6,916 bases of DNA from an uncultured Alcanivoracaceae bacterium (GCA_937943665.1 CALEAR010000304.1:1-6916), one strand, 5' to 3'. Counted from the first letter of the stretch, positions 1-6,571 are shown. Program-made: numbers and translations. Notes: generated by a model from the sequence alone, not told the origin.

Positions 1-2
1 GC

Positions 3-737
3 AGTTTTGAAGCCATGATGGAGGCCAACCAGGCCGCTAATGTGGAACATATGCTGTGTATTGGTGTGGAGCAAGAAGGATTTCCTAAGGTTTTAAGCAT
101 TGCTGAGCAATGGCCGCAAGTGAGCGCCACTGTAGGGGTACACCCTTTATTCGTAAAAGCGGGCGAAGCAGTGGCTCAGGCGTGGATTGAAGAGCAATGC
201 CAACACCCTAAAGTGGTGGGGATTGGTGAAACAGGCCTCGATTACTTTAAGGCGGATGAAGGTGCCATTGCGGATCAACAAGCTTCCTTCCGCACCCATA
301 TTCGTGCAGCAAAAGCCACGGGGCTGCCTTTAGTCATCCATACTCGCCAAGCCAAGGAAGATACCTTAGCCATTCTCCGTGAAGAAGGGGAAGGGCAAGT
401 AACGGGGGTATTACACTGCTTCACGGAAGATTTAGATATGGCACAACAGGCCATTGATATGGGTTTTTATATTTCCCTTTCGGGTATTTTAACCTTTGCT
501 AATGCCAAGGCATTAAGAGAAACCGCTAAAGCCTTACCCTTATCTCATTTACTCATCGAAACAGATTCCCCTTGGCTAGCCCCCGTACCTTACCGTGGCA
601 AGCCTAATGTGCCAGCTTATGTGAATAAGGTGGCAGAACAACTCGCTGAATTACATGGGGTGGATGTGGCCACTGTGGCACAACAAACCAAGGAAAACTT
701 CTTCAAGCTTTTCTCTAAAGCCACCCCTGCGGCTTAA
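3..737 (+). CDS. ycfH: TatD-family metal-dependent hydrolase (YcfH type), 5'-truncated
   Basis: The frame is open to the left edge of the window, so the start codon and roughly the first 20-25 residues are missing, including the HxH metal motif expected at the N terminus of TatD proteins. Four other metal-site motifs are visible, numbered from the first in-window Met at position 15: GETGLD (Glu72), HTR (His109), HCF (His134) and ETDSP (Asp184). The segment after ETDSP (LAPVPYRGKPN) is typical of the YcfH subgroup. Family knowledge: these are TIM-barrel, two-metal cytosolic hydrolases, several with 3'-5' exonuclease or DNase activity; the physiological substrate of YcfH is not settled. The reading frame is intact, and the truncation comes only from the window edge. 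In many gammaproteobacteria this gene follows holB and pilZ, which would lie off the left end. It ends 8 bp from the convergent minus-strand gene. Family assignment is near certain; the exact activity is inference. Confidence 0.95.
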   Translation, partial: SFEAMMEANQAANVEHMLCIGVEQEGFPKVLSIAEQWPQVSATVGVHPLFVKAGEAVAQAWIEEQCQHPKVVGIGETGLDYFKADEGAIADQQASFRTHIRAAKATGLPLVIHTRQAKEDTLAILREEGEGQVTGVLHCFTEDLDMAQQAIDMGFYISLSGILTFANAKALRETAKALPLSHLLIETDSPWLAPVPYRGKPNVPAYVNKVAEQLAELHGVDVATVAQQTKENFFKLFSKATPAA

Positions 738-746
738 GCCTGGGGT
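723..746. terminator. possible weak hairpin at convergent gene ends
   Basis: ACCCC (723-727) can pair with GGGGT (742-746), and the self-complementary decamer GGCTTAAGCC (731-740) lies inside. Together they form an imperfect stem-loop spanning the stop codon of the TatD gene and touching the stop codon of the convergent gene. There is no clear T-tract on either side. It could act as a weak bidirectional terminator, but chance complementarity in short GC-rich runs is also possible. Confidence 0.25.
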
Positions 747-1594
747 TATCTTAAGTGGGTAACTGTGGCTTGCTTTTCCTCTGGTTCCTTTTCATGGTGC
801 AGCCGCTGCCCTTGGAGGGAGCCTAGGTGCCCATCCCATGCATGTAGCTGTACTTTGCCCTTGGGTTGTCCAATAAAGGGATATTTCAGCACATCAAAGT
901 AGGGGGAAAGATCAAAATCGGACGCAAAGAAAATCAAGGGGTACTGGCGGTACAGCCGATTAGCATTTTCTGCCTTGGCTTTCACCAAGGGGAAAATTGG
1001 AAACTGAATAAAAGAGAAAGCATCGCCCACTGTGCCGCCCACCGCACGCCGTAACCGGCGGCCTGATAAATAACGAAATAGGCGCAAACGAAAACGCGAA
1101 GGGAATAGGCTCCATGGCACAAGTAATAAACGCACCGCAGGCCACCAAGCATGTTTAGGCCGTAAACTCATACGGCTAATGGCATAGTTGATAACGGTTT
1201 GCTTATCATCCTCTGAAAGGCCCCGCGGGCGACACACACGGAAGTGCTGCTGGTGTAGCTCATTCACAGTGGTAATGTGGATGCCTTGCACCAAATCCAC
1301 TTTCAGCATGAGCTGAGCATCGGTTTGACACTGCAAATGCTCACTCAAGGTAGCCCTTAAAGAAGTATTACGAATATCATGCAGGCGGCCAATATATAAA
1401 CACACCTGAGACCAACGACTGCCCGAAATCGCTTTTACTTTGCGATCCGCCAGTGTGCTACCATCCACCAAAATAACGTCTGTGGGCTCGAACAGGTGCC
1501 GAGCTTGGCTGAAATCGCACCAAGAAGCATTGGGCGATTCTTTTTTAGTGTATAACCAGCGAATAAGGCGCGATGTGGTTTCATGAGATGTCAT
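746..1594 (-). CDS. YiiX/YebB-like (DUF830, permuted NlpC/P60) family protein, apparently lacking catalytic residues
   Basis: This 282-residue protein has the landmarks, in order, of the YiiX/YebB-like 'lipo-like' family (PF05708, circularly permuted papain fold): DVILVDGST (39-47), RWSQVCLYIG (60-69), a KVDLVQGI strand (98-105), CRPRGLSEDD (121-130) and SDFDLSPYFDVLKYPF (225-240). In active members, as I recall them, the first block reads WSH with the catalytic His, and a later block reads ICS with the catalytic Cys. Here these positions are Gln63 and Gly186/Gly187 (AVGGTVGDAF). The frame is otherwise intact, so the protein is probably a non-hydrolytic relative rather than a decayed gene. 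No signal peptide or lipobox is visible at the N terminus. Residues 149-183 mix aromatic/hydrophobic and many Arg residues (LLLVPWSLFPSRFRLRLFRYL), which suggests a membrane-surface contact. The ribosome binding site before the ATG is weak (GTGAAG). It is transcribed divergently from tetR. No specific function can be assigned. Confidence 0.75.
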   Translation of the reverse strand: MTSHETTSRLIRWLYTKKESPNASWCDFSQARHLFEPTDVILVDGSTLADRKVKAISGSRWSQVCLYIGRLHDIRNTSLRATLSEHLQCQTDAQLMLKVDLVQGIHITTVNELHQQHFRVCRPRGLSEDDKQTVINYAISRMSLRPKHAWWPAVRLLLVPWSLFPSRFRLRLFRYLSGRRLRRAVGGTVGDAFSFIQFPIFPLVKAKAENANRLYRQYPLIFFASDFDLSPYFDVLKYPFIGQPKGKVQLHAWDGHLGSLQGQRLHHEKEPEEKQATVTHLR

Positions 1595-1683
1595 AACAGC
1601 TTCACTTAGCCAAGAGACCTTATTGATGGTAAAGCAATGAGCCTTTAAAGCAAGGGGGGCGTATCATGTTTTATGCTGAGTTT

Positions 1684-1692
1684 TGCTATACT
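1684..1692 (+). promoter_or_regulatory. extended -10 promoter for tetR
   Basis: TGC followed by TATACT (1687-1692) is a good extended -10 element with five of six consensus matches. The hexamer 17 bp upstream (1664-1669, TCATGT) is a poor -35, as is common for extended -10 promoters. Transcription would begin near 1699, giving a leader of about 75 nt before the ATG at 1773. The prediction is by inspection only. Confidence 0.5.
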
Positions 1693-1696
1693 AGCA
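1684..1696. promoter_or_regulatory. palindrome overlapping the tetR -10 box, candidate autoregulatory operator
   Basis: TGCTA (1684-1688) and TAGCA (1692-1696) form a perfect inverted repeat with a 3-nt centre, and it covers the -10 hexamer completely. TetR-family dimers typically bind short palindromes and often repress their own promoters by occluding RNA polymerase. The placement directly ahead of a tetR gene therefore fits an operator. The arms are short (5 bp), and partial symmetry continues only weakly outside. Confidence 0.4.
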
Positions 1697-1772
1697 GAGC
1701 CGAATTATTCAGGTGCGGCCCGTGCCCCAAGGAACAGCCGCAGCTAGCATTGTGTTAGGAGATATAAGCAGC

Positions 1773-2402
1773 ATGAGCGATCTTGAAAAAGCCACACGCA
1801 AGGTGCAAGAGTTTCGCCAACGTGAGCGTGAGATTTTAGATACAGCCCTAGCACTGTTTTTAGAACATGGTGAAGATAAAGTCACTGTGGAAATGATCGC
1901 CGATGAGGTGGGCATTGGTAAGGGCACCATCTACAAACATTTCGAAACCAAAAACGAGATCTACCTCCTGTTAATGATTCATTACGAGGAAGAACTCGCC
2001 AAACTATTCAATGAGATCGCTGAATCAGAGGATCAGGCACGTTTAGCCAGTGAATATTTCCGCTTTCGTATTAGTGATCCAAAACGCTATCAACTCTTTG
2101 ATCGGCTTGAGCATAAAGTGATTCAAGAGCAAGCCGTTCCTGAATTAGTAAACCAGCTGCACACCATTAGGGCTTCTAATCTTAATATCCTCACCAAAAT
2201 TGTGGAAAGCCGTATTGAGGCGGGCGCCTTAGAGGATGTACCTGCACATTACCATATTGCTGCCGCTTGGGCTTTAGCCCACGGGGCGGTGGCACTGATG
2301 GAATCCCCTTTTTATGGGGCCTATATTGATGACAAGGAGGATTTCATCGATTTCTTAGTGAGTATTGGGGTACGCATGGCCAACAAAGGACAACGACGCT
2401 AA
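1773..2402 (+). CDS. TetR/AcrR-family transcriptional regulator
   Basis: A 209-residue protein with an N-terminal TetR-type DNA-binding domain at about residues 17-64. It contains ILDTALALFLEHG, then the helix-turn-helix TVEMIADEVGIGKGTIYKHF (38-57) and the usual following KNEIYLLL. The remainder (70-209) is the helical ligand-binding and dimerisation domain, whose ligand cannot be read from the sequence. The start is placed at ATG 1773 because AGGAGA (1757-1762) sits 10 nt upstream and the helix-turn-helix then lies at the usual distance from the N terminus. An in-frame GTG at 1713 would add 20 unlikely residues and has no comparable ribosome site. The gene is the first of a two-gene unit with DUF1285. 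A palindrome over its -10 box suggests autoregulation. From memory, pseudomonads carry a similar TetR-DUF1285 pair near tatD and the ETF genes. The regulon is unknown. Confidence 0.93.
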   Translation: MSDLEKATRKVQEFRQREREILDTALALFLEHGEDKVTVEMIADEVGIGKGTIYKHFETKNEIYLLLMIHYEEELAKLFNEIAESEDQARLASEYFRFRISDPKRYQLFDRLEHKVIQEQAVPELVNQLHTIRASNLNILTKIVESRIEAGALEDVPAHYHIAAAWALAHGAVALMESPFYGAYIDDKEDFIDFLVSIGVRMANKGQRR

Positions 2403-2968
2403 TGAGCTTGCTGCATGATGAAACCGCTTTAGCGGCACTGCTAGAAGACCTTCGCCAACAAAAACGCCCACCCCTGCATACGTGGGATCCTCCTCACAGA
2501 GGGCACAGCCAAATGGAAATTAAGCGTGATGGTTCCTGGTGGCACCAAGGCAGCCCCATTAAGAAAGCCTCATTAGTGCGTCTGTTCTCGCAGATTTTAC
2601 GCCGCGAGGGGGAGCAGTATTTTTTGGTAACCCCAGTGGAAAAACAGGAAGTCACCGTGGCAGATGTGCCCTTTGTGGCACTGGCCATGGAACGTTATCA
2701 CACCCCTGAACATAAGCATCCTGTAATTAGCTTTGAAACTAATGTGGGGGAGAAGGTGATACTGAGTGAAGCTAACCCCTTACACATGCGCACCACAGAG
2801 CAAGGAGAAACCCCTTATCTCACCCTGCGTGAAGGCATTGAAGCCCGATTAGAGACCCAGGTGTTTTACGAATGTGTGGAATACGCAGTGAGTGAGCCGA
2901 CGGCGGGCAAGCAGGCCTGGTGGTTGTATAGTGGCGATTACAGAGCCTTGCTAGGGGAGGAGGCCTAG
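2402..2968 (+). CDS. DUF1285-family protein
   Basis: A 188-residue soluble protein of the DUF1285 family (PF06938). Family hallmarks are PPLHTWDPPHRG (23-34), MEIKRDGSWWHQGSPI (38-53), LVRLFSQILRREGEQYFLVTPVEK (58-81) and DVPFVALAME (88-97). The length is normal for the family. Structures of relatives exist from structural genomics, but no biochemical role is established, so no function is assigned here. The variable residues after PPHRG read HSQ, where relatives I recall have an acidic residue. There is no signal peptide or membrane segment. The start ATG overlaps the tetR stop by one base (TAATG), and AAGGA lies about 11 nt upstream inside tetR, which indicates translational coupling. It is probably co-expressed with the regulator and may serve the same response. 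Confidence 0.93.
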   Translation: MSLLHDETALAALLEDLRQQKRPPLHTWDPPHRGHSQMEIKRDGSWWHQGSPIKKASLVRLFSQILRREGEQYFLVTPVEKQEVTVADVPFVALAMERYHTPEHKHPVISFETNVGEKVILSEANPLHMRTTEQGETPYLTLREGIEARLETQVFYECVEYAVSEPTAGKQAWWLYSGDYRALLGEEA

Positions 2969-2986
2969 TGGCCGCAGCCACTAGGC
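2963..2986. terminator. 10-bp perfect hairpin between convergent genes
   Basis: Arms 2963-2972 and 2977-2986 are perfectly complementary over 10 bp, GC-rich, and closed by the 4-nt loop CGCA. The left arm contains the DUF1285 stop codon, and the right arm ends 6 nt beyond the aroF-like stop codon, so the hairpin can serve both converging transcripts. Neither side has a proper T-run (plus side AAGCGCTTATTTATT, minus side CTCCTCCCC). Termination may therefore be weak or factor-assisted, or the structure may protect the 3' ends. Confidence 0.55.
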
Positions 2987-2992
2987 AAGCGC

Positions 2993-4066
2993 TTATTTAT
3001 TGCGCTCGGGAAGCACTTTTCTGAGTTTATTCGCCATGGTGCGAATGGCTTCTTCAGTGGTTTCCCAATCAATACAACCATCAGTCACAGATACGCCGTA
3101 CTCTAACTCCTCAAGGTTTTCAGGAATAGGCTGATTGCCTGCCTTAAGGTGTGATTCCACCATTAAACCCACAATGGATTGGTTCCCATCAAGGATTTGG
3201 TTGGTCACGTTTTCCATCACCAAGGGTTGTAGCGCTGGGTTTTTATTGGAGTTAGCGTGGCTGCAATCCACCATGATATTGGTGGAAACATTCGCTTTCT
3301 TCAGGGCTTCCTCCGCCAAGGCCACGGAAACAGAATCGTAGTTAGGCTTGCCACCACCACCGCGTAATACCACATGGGCATAAGGGTTACCCTTGGTCAC
3401 AGTAATAGCCGTACGACCATTAATATCAATACCTAAGAAACGGTGTGGGTGGCGCACACTCAACATGGCGTTAATGGCCACATCCAGGCTGCCATCGGTC
3501 CCGTTTTTAAAGCCCACGGGGCTCGATAAACCCGAAGACATTTCACGGTGTGTTTGCGACTCTGTAGTGCGCGCGCCAATAGCGGACCAGCTAATAAGAT
3601 CTTGCAGGTATTGCGGTGTAATGGGATCCAAGGCTTCAGTGGAAGCGGGTAAGCCCATTTCTGCCATATCTAACAACAACTTACGCGCAATATGTAAACC
3701 ATCTTCTATCTTAAAGGTATTGTTCATATAAGGGTCGTTAATTAACCCTTTCCAGCCCACAGTGGTACGTGGTTTCTCGAAGTACACACGCTGTACGAGG
3801 TAAATGGTATCTTCCACTTCCTCAGATAACTTCTTAAGCCGTTCAGCATACTCAAGGGCGGCTTTAGTGTCGTGAATAGAGCAGGGGCCAATCACCACAA
3901 ACAAGCGGTGGTCTTTGCGATCTAAAATATTGCGAATGGTTTGGCGCCCAGTGGCCACCGTTTCACGGGCTTTATCCGTTAACGGCAGTTTGGCTTTAAT
4001 TTCTTTCGGTGTAATCAATAAGGTTTGTGATGCAATGTTCACATCATCGACTTGTGTTTGAGACAT
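2993..4066 (-). CDS. aroF: 3-deoxy-7-phosphoheptulonate synthase (DAHP synthase, class I, tyrosine type)
   Basis: Catalyses condensation of phosphoenolpyruvate with erythrose 4-phosphate, the committed step of the shikimate pathway, in the cytosol. The 357-residue length matches E. coli AroF (356). Metal ligands expected from the E. coli enzymes are present: Cys62 (GPCSIHD), His270 (DCSHANSNK), Glu304 (MVESH) and Asp329 (VTDGC). PEP-site residues include Arg93, Lys98, Arg100, Arg166, Lys187 and Arg235 (RVYFEKPR, GARTTES, GFKNGT, VLRGG). The feedback region reads EALDPITPQYL, with Pro148 and Gln152 as in tyrosine-sensitive AroF, whereas AroG has FLDM at that place. The Asn8 of E. coli AroF is Asp8 here. 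The GGGGK loop (236-240) is one residue longer than in E. coli AroF and recalls pseudomonad enzymes. Databases may label it aroG. It lies 61 nt downstream of cobB on the same strand, with a possible promoter of its own. Enzyme identity is near certain; the inhibitor class is inference. Confidence 0.97.
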   Translation of the reverse strand: MSQTQVDDVNIASQTLLITPKEIKAKLPLTDKARETVATGRQTIRNILDRKDHRLFVVIGPCSIHDTKAALEYAERLKKLSEEVEDTIYLVQRVYFEKPRTTVGWKGLINDPYMNNTFKIEDGLHIARKLLLDMAEMGLPASTEALDPITPQYLQDLISWSAIGARTTESQTHREMSSGLSSPVGFKNGTDGSLDVAINAMLSVRHPHRFLGIDINGRTAITVTKGNPYAHVVLRGGGGKPNYDSVSVALAEEALKKANVSTNIMVDCSHANSNKNPALQPLVMENVTNQILDGNQSIVGLMVESHLKAGNQPIPENLEELEYGVSVTDGCIDWETTEEAIRTMANKLRKVLPERNK

Positions 4067-4070
4067 ATAA

Positions 4071-4099
4071 ATTCAACGCCTGTACAAAATGTTAGTCAA
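4071..4099 (-). promoter_or_regulatory. possible promoter of the DAHP synthase gene
   Basis: On the minus strand, TTGACT (4094-4099) is a good -35 hexamer and is followed after 17 bp by TTGAAT (4071-4076), a four-of-six -10. Transcription would then begin at or within a few bases of the ATG at 4066, implying a leaderless or nearly leaderless message. This is consistent with the absence of a clear ribosome binding site before that ATG. No convincing TyrR box (TGTAAA-N6-TTTACA) was found. Transcription from cobB may also read through. Confidence 0.3.
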
Positions 4100-4119
4100 G
4101 TTTTATTGGAATCTATGTT

Positions 4120-4133
4120 GCATGACATCATGC
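4120..4133. repeat. 14-bp palindrome upstream of the DAHP synthase gene
   Basis: GCATGA and TCATGC form a perfect inverted repeat around a 2-nt centre and span the cobB stop codon. The centre (4126-4127) lies roughly 60 bp upstream of the start predicted from the TTGACT/TTGAAT promoter, a usual position for an activator site. As RNA it gives at most a 5-bp stem with a 4-nt loop and no T-tract on the transcribed strand, so it is a poor terminator. A role is not established. Confidence 0.3.
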
Positions 4134-4823
4134 TAAAAAAGCATCCACCCACTGAGGCACAATTTTCGTGGCCGGCCCATGATGATGCTCTTTAAAGTTA
4201 GAGTTTTGATTAGAGGGTTCTAAATTTAACTCCACTGTGTGGGCCTTAGCCGAATTGGCAAGCGCCACAAATCCTGCTGCAGGGTACACGTTACCACTTG
4301 TACCAATGCTTAGGAATATATCACAGCTTTCTAAGGCTGCATAAATTTCATCTAAATAGTGCGGCATTTCTCCAAACCAAACAATATTTGGGCGCATTCC
4401 TTGAGTTTTACCGCATAAAGGGCAGGGAGTCTGTGTATCCATGGGCCCAGCAACGTCACCTGTTCCTTGGCAATGAAGGCACAGAAACTCTCGTAAGCTG
4501 CCATGCATTTGCAATACACGTTGGCTGCCAGCGCGTTGGTGTAAATCATCCACGTTTTGAGTCACTAATAAAAAATCATTGCCTAGGGCGTCTTCAAGCC
4601 TTACCAAGGCCTGATGGGCGGCATTAGGCTTAAGTGTGCTCTCATCTAGCTGTGCGCGGCGTGCATTATAAAATTCATGCACTAAAGCAGGGTCGCGGGC
4701 GAAAGCCTCTGGCGTGGCCACATCCTCAATACGGTGGTTTTCCCATAATCCATTGTTATCTCGGAAGGTTCGAATTCCTGATTCCGCAGAAATTCCAGCC
4801 CCCGTTAGTACCACAACTTTCAT
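4128..4823 (-). CDS. cobB: NAD-dependent protein deacylase, Sir2 family (CobB type, class III)
   Basis: A 231-residue sirtuin that removes acyl groups from lysine using NAD+, releasing nicotinamide and O-acyl-ADP-ribose. Visible motifs are the NAD site GAGISAESGIRTFR (8-21), TQNVDDLH (88-95), the catalytic His107 in MHG, two CxxC pairs forming the structural zinc site (Cys115, Cys118, Cys134, Cys137), and GTSGNVYPAAGF (174-185). Tyr52 and Arg55 in FYNARR match the pair that binds the carboxylate of succinyl- or malonyl-lysine in class III sirtuins, so desuccinylase activity is expected besides deacetylation. The protein begins at the Rossmann fold without the N-terminal extension of the long E. 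coli isoform. The ribosome site before ATG 4823 is weak (TAGAG). It is isolated from ETF-QO by a strong terminator and is followed at 61 nt by the DAHP synthase gene, so the two could share some transcription. Substrates in this organism are unknown. Confidence 0.96.
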   Translation of the reverse strand: MKVVVLTGAGISAESGIRTFRDNNGLWENHRIEDVATPEAFARDPALVHEFYNARRAQLDESTLKPNAAHQALVRLEDALGNDFLLVTQNVDDLHQRAGSQRVLQMHGSLREFLCLHCQGTGDVAGPMDTQTPCPLCGKTQGMRPNIVWFGEMPHYLDEIYAALESCDIFLSIGTSGNVYPAAGFVALANSAKAHTVELNLEPSNQNSNFKEHHHGPATKIVPQWVDAFLA

Positions 4824-4866
4824 CGCTATGCTCTACTGAAACTATTAGGGCCATAAAGAAGATAAA

Positions 4867-4892
4867 GAAAAAGCCGGAAAACCGGCTTTTTC
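4867..4892 (-). terminator. intrinsic terminator of the ETF-QO gene
   Basis: An 11-bp perfect stem (arms 4867-4877 and 4882-4892) with a GCCGG core and a 4-nt loop is flanked by A- and T-tracts. On the minus strand it ends in a run of T residues (TTTTTCTTT), 27 nt after the ETF-QO stop codon. The A-tract makes it bidirectional in principle, but no plus-strand gene approaches it. It should stop most ETF-QO transcription before cobB, so cobB needs a promoter between here and 4824. No strong one was recognised there. Confidence 0.92.
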
Positions 4893-4918
4893 TAGTTAGG
4901 ACTACATATAACAGCTTT

Positions 4919-6571
4919 TTACATGTTGGGGTAGTTAGGACCACCACCACCTTCAGGAGCCACCCAAGTAATATTCTGGGAAGGATCCTTAATGTCACAT
5001 GTTTTACAGTGAACGCAGTTTTCTGCGTTGATCTGGAAGCGCTTGCTACCATCATCCTCTTCGATCACTTCGTACACGCCTGCAGGGCAGTAACGCTGTG
5101 CGGGCTCATCCCATTTGGGCAAGTTAATATCAATGGGAATGCTAGGATCAGACAGTTTTAAATGCACAGGCTGGTTAGCTTCGTGGGACGTGTTAGATAA
5201 AAACACTGAATCCAGCTTGTTAAAAGTGATTTTGCCATCTGGGCGAGGGTACTCAATCTTTTTGCTTTCAGAAGCTGGCTTGAGTGTCTCGTGGTCTGGC
5301 GTTAAATCACGCAAGGTAAAGGGTAGCTTACCGTTCATGATGTTTAAATCGATGAAGGCAAAAGCAGAACCTAAGAGATTACCAAACTTGTGCTGCGCAG
5401 GGCCGAAGTTACGCTGCATGTGCAGCTCTTCATAAACCCAGCTCTTTTCGAAAACATCTTTGTATTCGCTAAGCTCATCATTAGAGCGGCCATCGGCAAG
5501 GGCTTTGGCAATCACTTCTGCCGCCAACATGCCGGATTTCATGGCGGTGTGGTTACCCTTAATTTTAGCAAAGTTCAGAGTACCAGCGTTATCACCCACT
5601 AACACCGCGCCGGGCACTGTCATCTTAGGTAAGGATTGTAAACCACCTTTCACCAAGGCACGGGCACCGTAAGAAATGCGCTTACCACCCTCTAAATACT
5701 TTTTGATCTGCGGATTGGTTTTCCAACGCTGCATTTCATCAAAGGGAGAAACGTGAGGGTTAGAGTAGGAGAGGTCAGTGATAAGCCCCAATGCCACCTG
5801 GTTATCTTCAATGTGATAGAGGAAACCACCACCAGCAGAGCCAGATTCGGTGAGCGGCCAACCAGCTGTGTGAACCACTAAACCAGGCTCGTGAAGCTCT
5901 GGATCAATTTCCCATAGCTCTTTAATACCAATGCCGTAATGCTGTGGATCCGCATCCGCATCTAAGGCGAACTTCTCAATTAATTGCTTACCTAACTGGC
6001 CACGGCAGCCTTCAGAGAAAACGGTGTACTTGGCGTGTAGTTCCATACCGGGGGTGTAGCTATCTTTGCGGTTGCCATCTTTATCGATACCGAAATCACC
6101 TGTGGCAATGCCTTTCACAGAGCCATCTTCGTTATAAAGCACTTCTGTGGCCGGTGTCATGGGGTAGATTTCCACACCTAAGCCTTCCGCTTGTTCTGCT
6201 AACCAGCGGCAAACATTACCAATGGAAACGATGTAGTTACCTTCGTTGTGCATGGTTTTAGGCACAAAAAGGTTAGGTACCTTGATGCCTTTCTCTGCCC
6301 CTGTGAAGTAATAAATATCATCTCGAGTCACAGGTGTGTTTAAAGGAGCACCGTCTTCTTTCCAGTTGGGAAATAGCTCTGTTAAGGCCTTGGCCTCAAA
6401 AACGGCACCAGAAAGAAGGTGCGCGCCCACTTCAGAACCTTTTTCCACAACAACAATGCTTAGTTCCTGACCGTTTTCTTGGCTCACTTGAGCTAATCGA
6501 CAGGCGGTTGATAAGCCGGCAGGGCCAGCACCGACGATAACTACGTCGACTTCCATCGCTTCACGTTCCAC
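4919..6571 (-). CDS. electron transfer flavoprotein-ubiquinone oxidoreductase (ETF-QO)
   Basis: A membrane-surface flavoprotein that passes electrons from reduced ETF to ubiquinone, linking fatty-acid, amino-acid and related dehydrogenases to the respiratory chain. With the GTG start it has 550 residues, the usual bacterial length. Domains: FAD-binding Rossmann motif VIVGAGPAGLS (11-21), the substrate-side GSEVGAHLLSGAVFE (45-59), a second FAD segment GDNAGTLNFAKIKGNHTAMKSG (326-347), and a C-terminal ferredoxin-like 4Fe-4S domain with Cys495 (RYCPAG), Cys519, Cys522 and Cys525 (NCVHCKTC). It ends in the conserved GGPNYPNM. GTG at 6569-6571 is chosen because AAGGAG (6578-6583) sits 6 nt upstream and VEREAMEVDVVIVGAG matches the start of relatives I recall. 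The in-frame ATG at 6554-6556 is the fallback, and an ATG at 6676 would add 35 unrelated residues. It is divergent from etfB, its partner's gene. There is no settled bacterial symbol. Confidence 0.97.
   Translation of the reverse strand: MEREAMEVDVVIVGAGPAGLSTACRLAQVSQENGQELSIVVVEKGSEVGAHLLSGAVFEAKALTELFPNWKEDGAPLNTPVTRDDIYYFTGAEKGIKVPNLFVPKTMHNEGNYIVSIGNVCRWLAEQAEGLGVEIYPMTPATEVLYNEDGSVKGIATGDFGIDKDGNRKDSYTPGMELHAKYTVFSEGCRGQLGKQLIEKFALDADADPQHYGIGIKELWEIDPELHEPGLVVHTAGWPLTESGSAGGGFLYHIEDNQVALGLITDLSYSNPHVSPFDEMQRWKTNPQIKKYLEGGKRISYGARALVKGGLQSLPKMTVPGAVLVGDNAGTLNFAKIKGNHTAMKSGMLAAEVIAKALADGRSNDELSEYKDVFEKSWVYEELHMQRNFGPAQHKFGNLLGSAFAFIDLNIMNGKLPFTLRDLTPDHETLKPASESKKIEYPRPDGKITFNKLDSVFLSNTSHEANQPVHLKLSDPSIPIDINLPKWDEPAQRYCPAGVYEVIEEDDGSKRFQINAENCVHCKTCDIKDPSQNITWVAPEGGGGPNYPNM

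Noticed and set aside
866..1148. Small open frames on both strands inside the YiiX/YebB-like gene
   Set aside because: They lack family-like sequence and ribosome sites and are explained as shadow frames of the longer gene.
1713..1772. GTG at 1713 as the tetR start
   Set aside because: No ribosome site at suitable spacing; the added residues are not family-like; ATG 1773 has AGGAGA upstream.
4064..4127. TyrR box upstream of the DAHP synthase gene
   Set aside because: Only a TGTACA fragment is present; the second half-site at the required spacing is missing.
4634..5161. 175-codon plus-strand open frame across the cobB/ETF-QO boundary
   Set aside because: It is antisense to two certain genes and runs through a strong terminator, with no recognisable domain.
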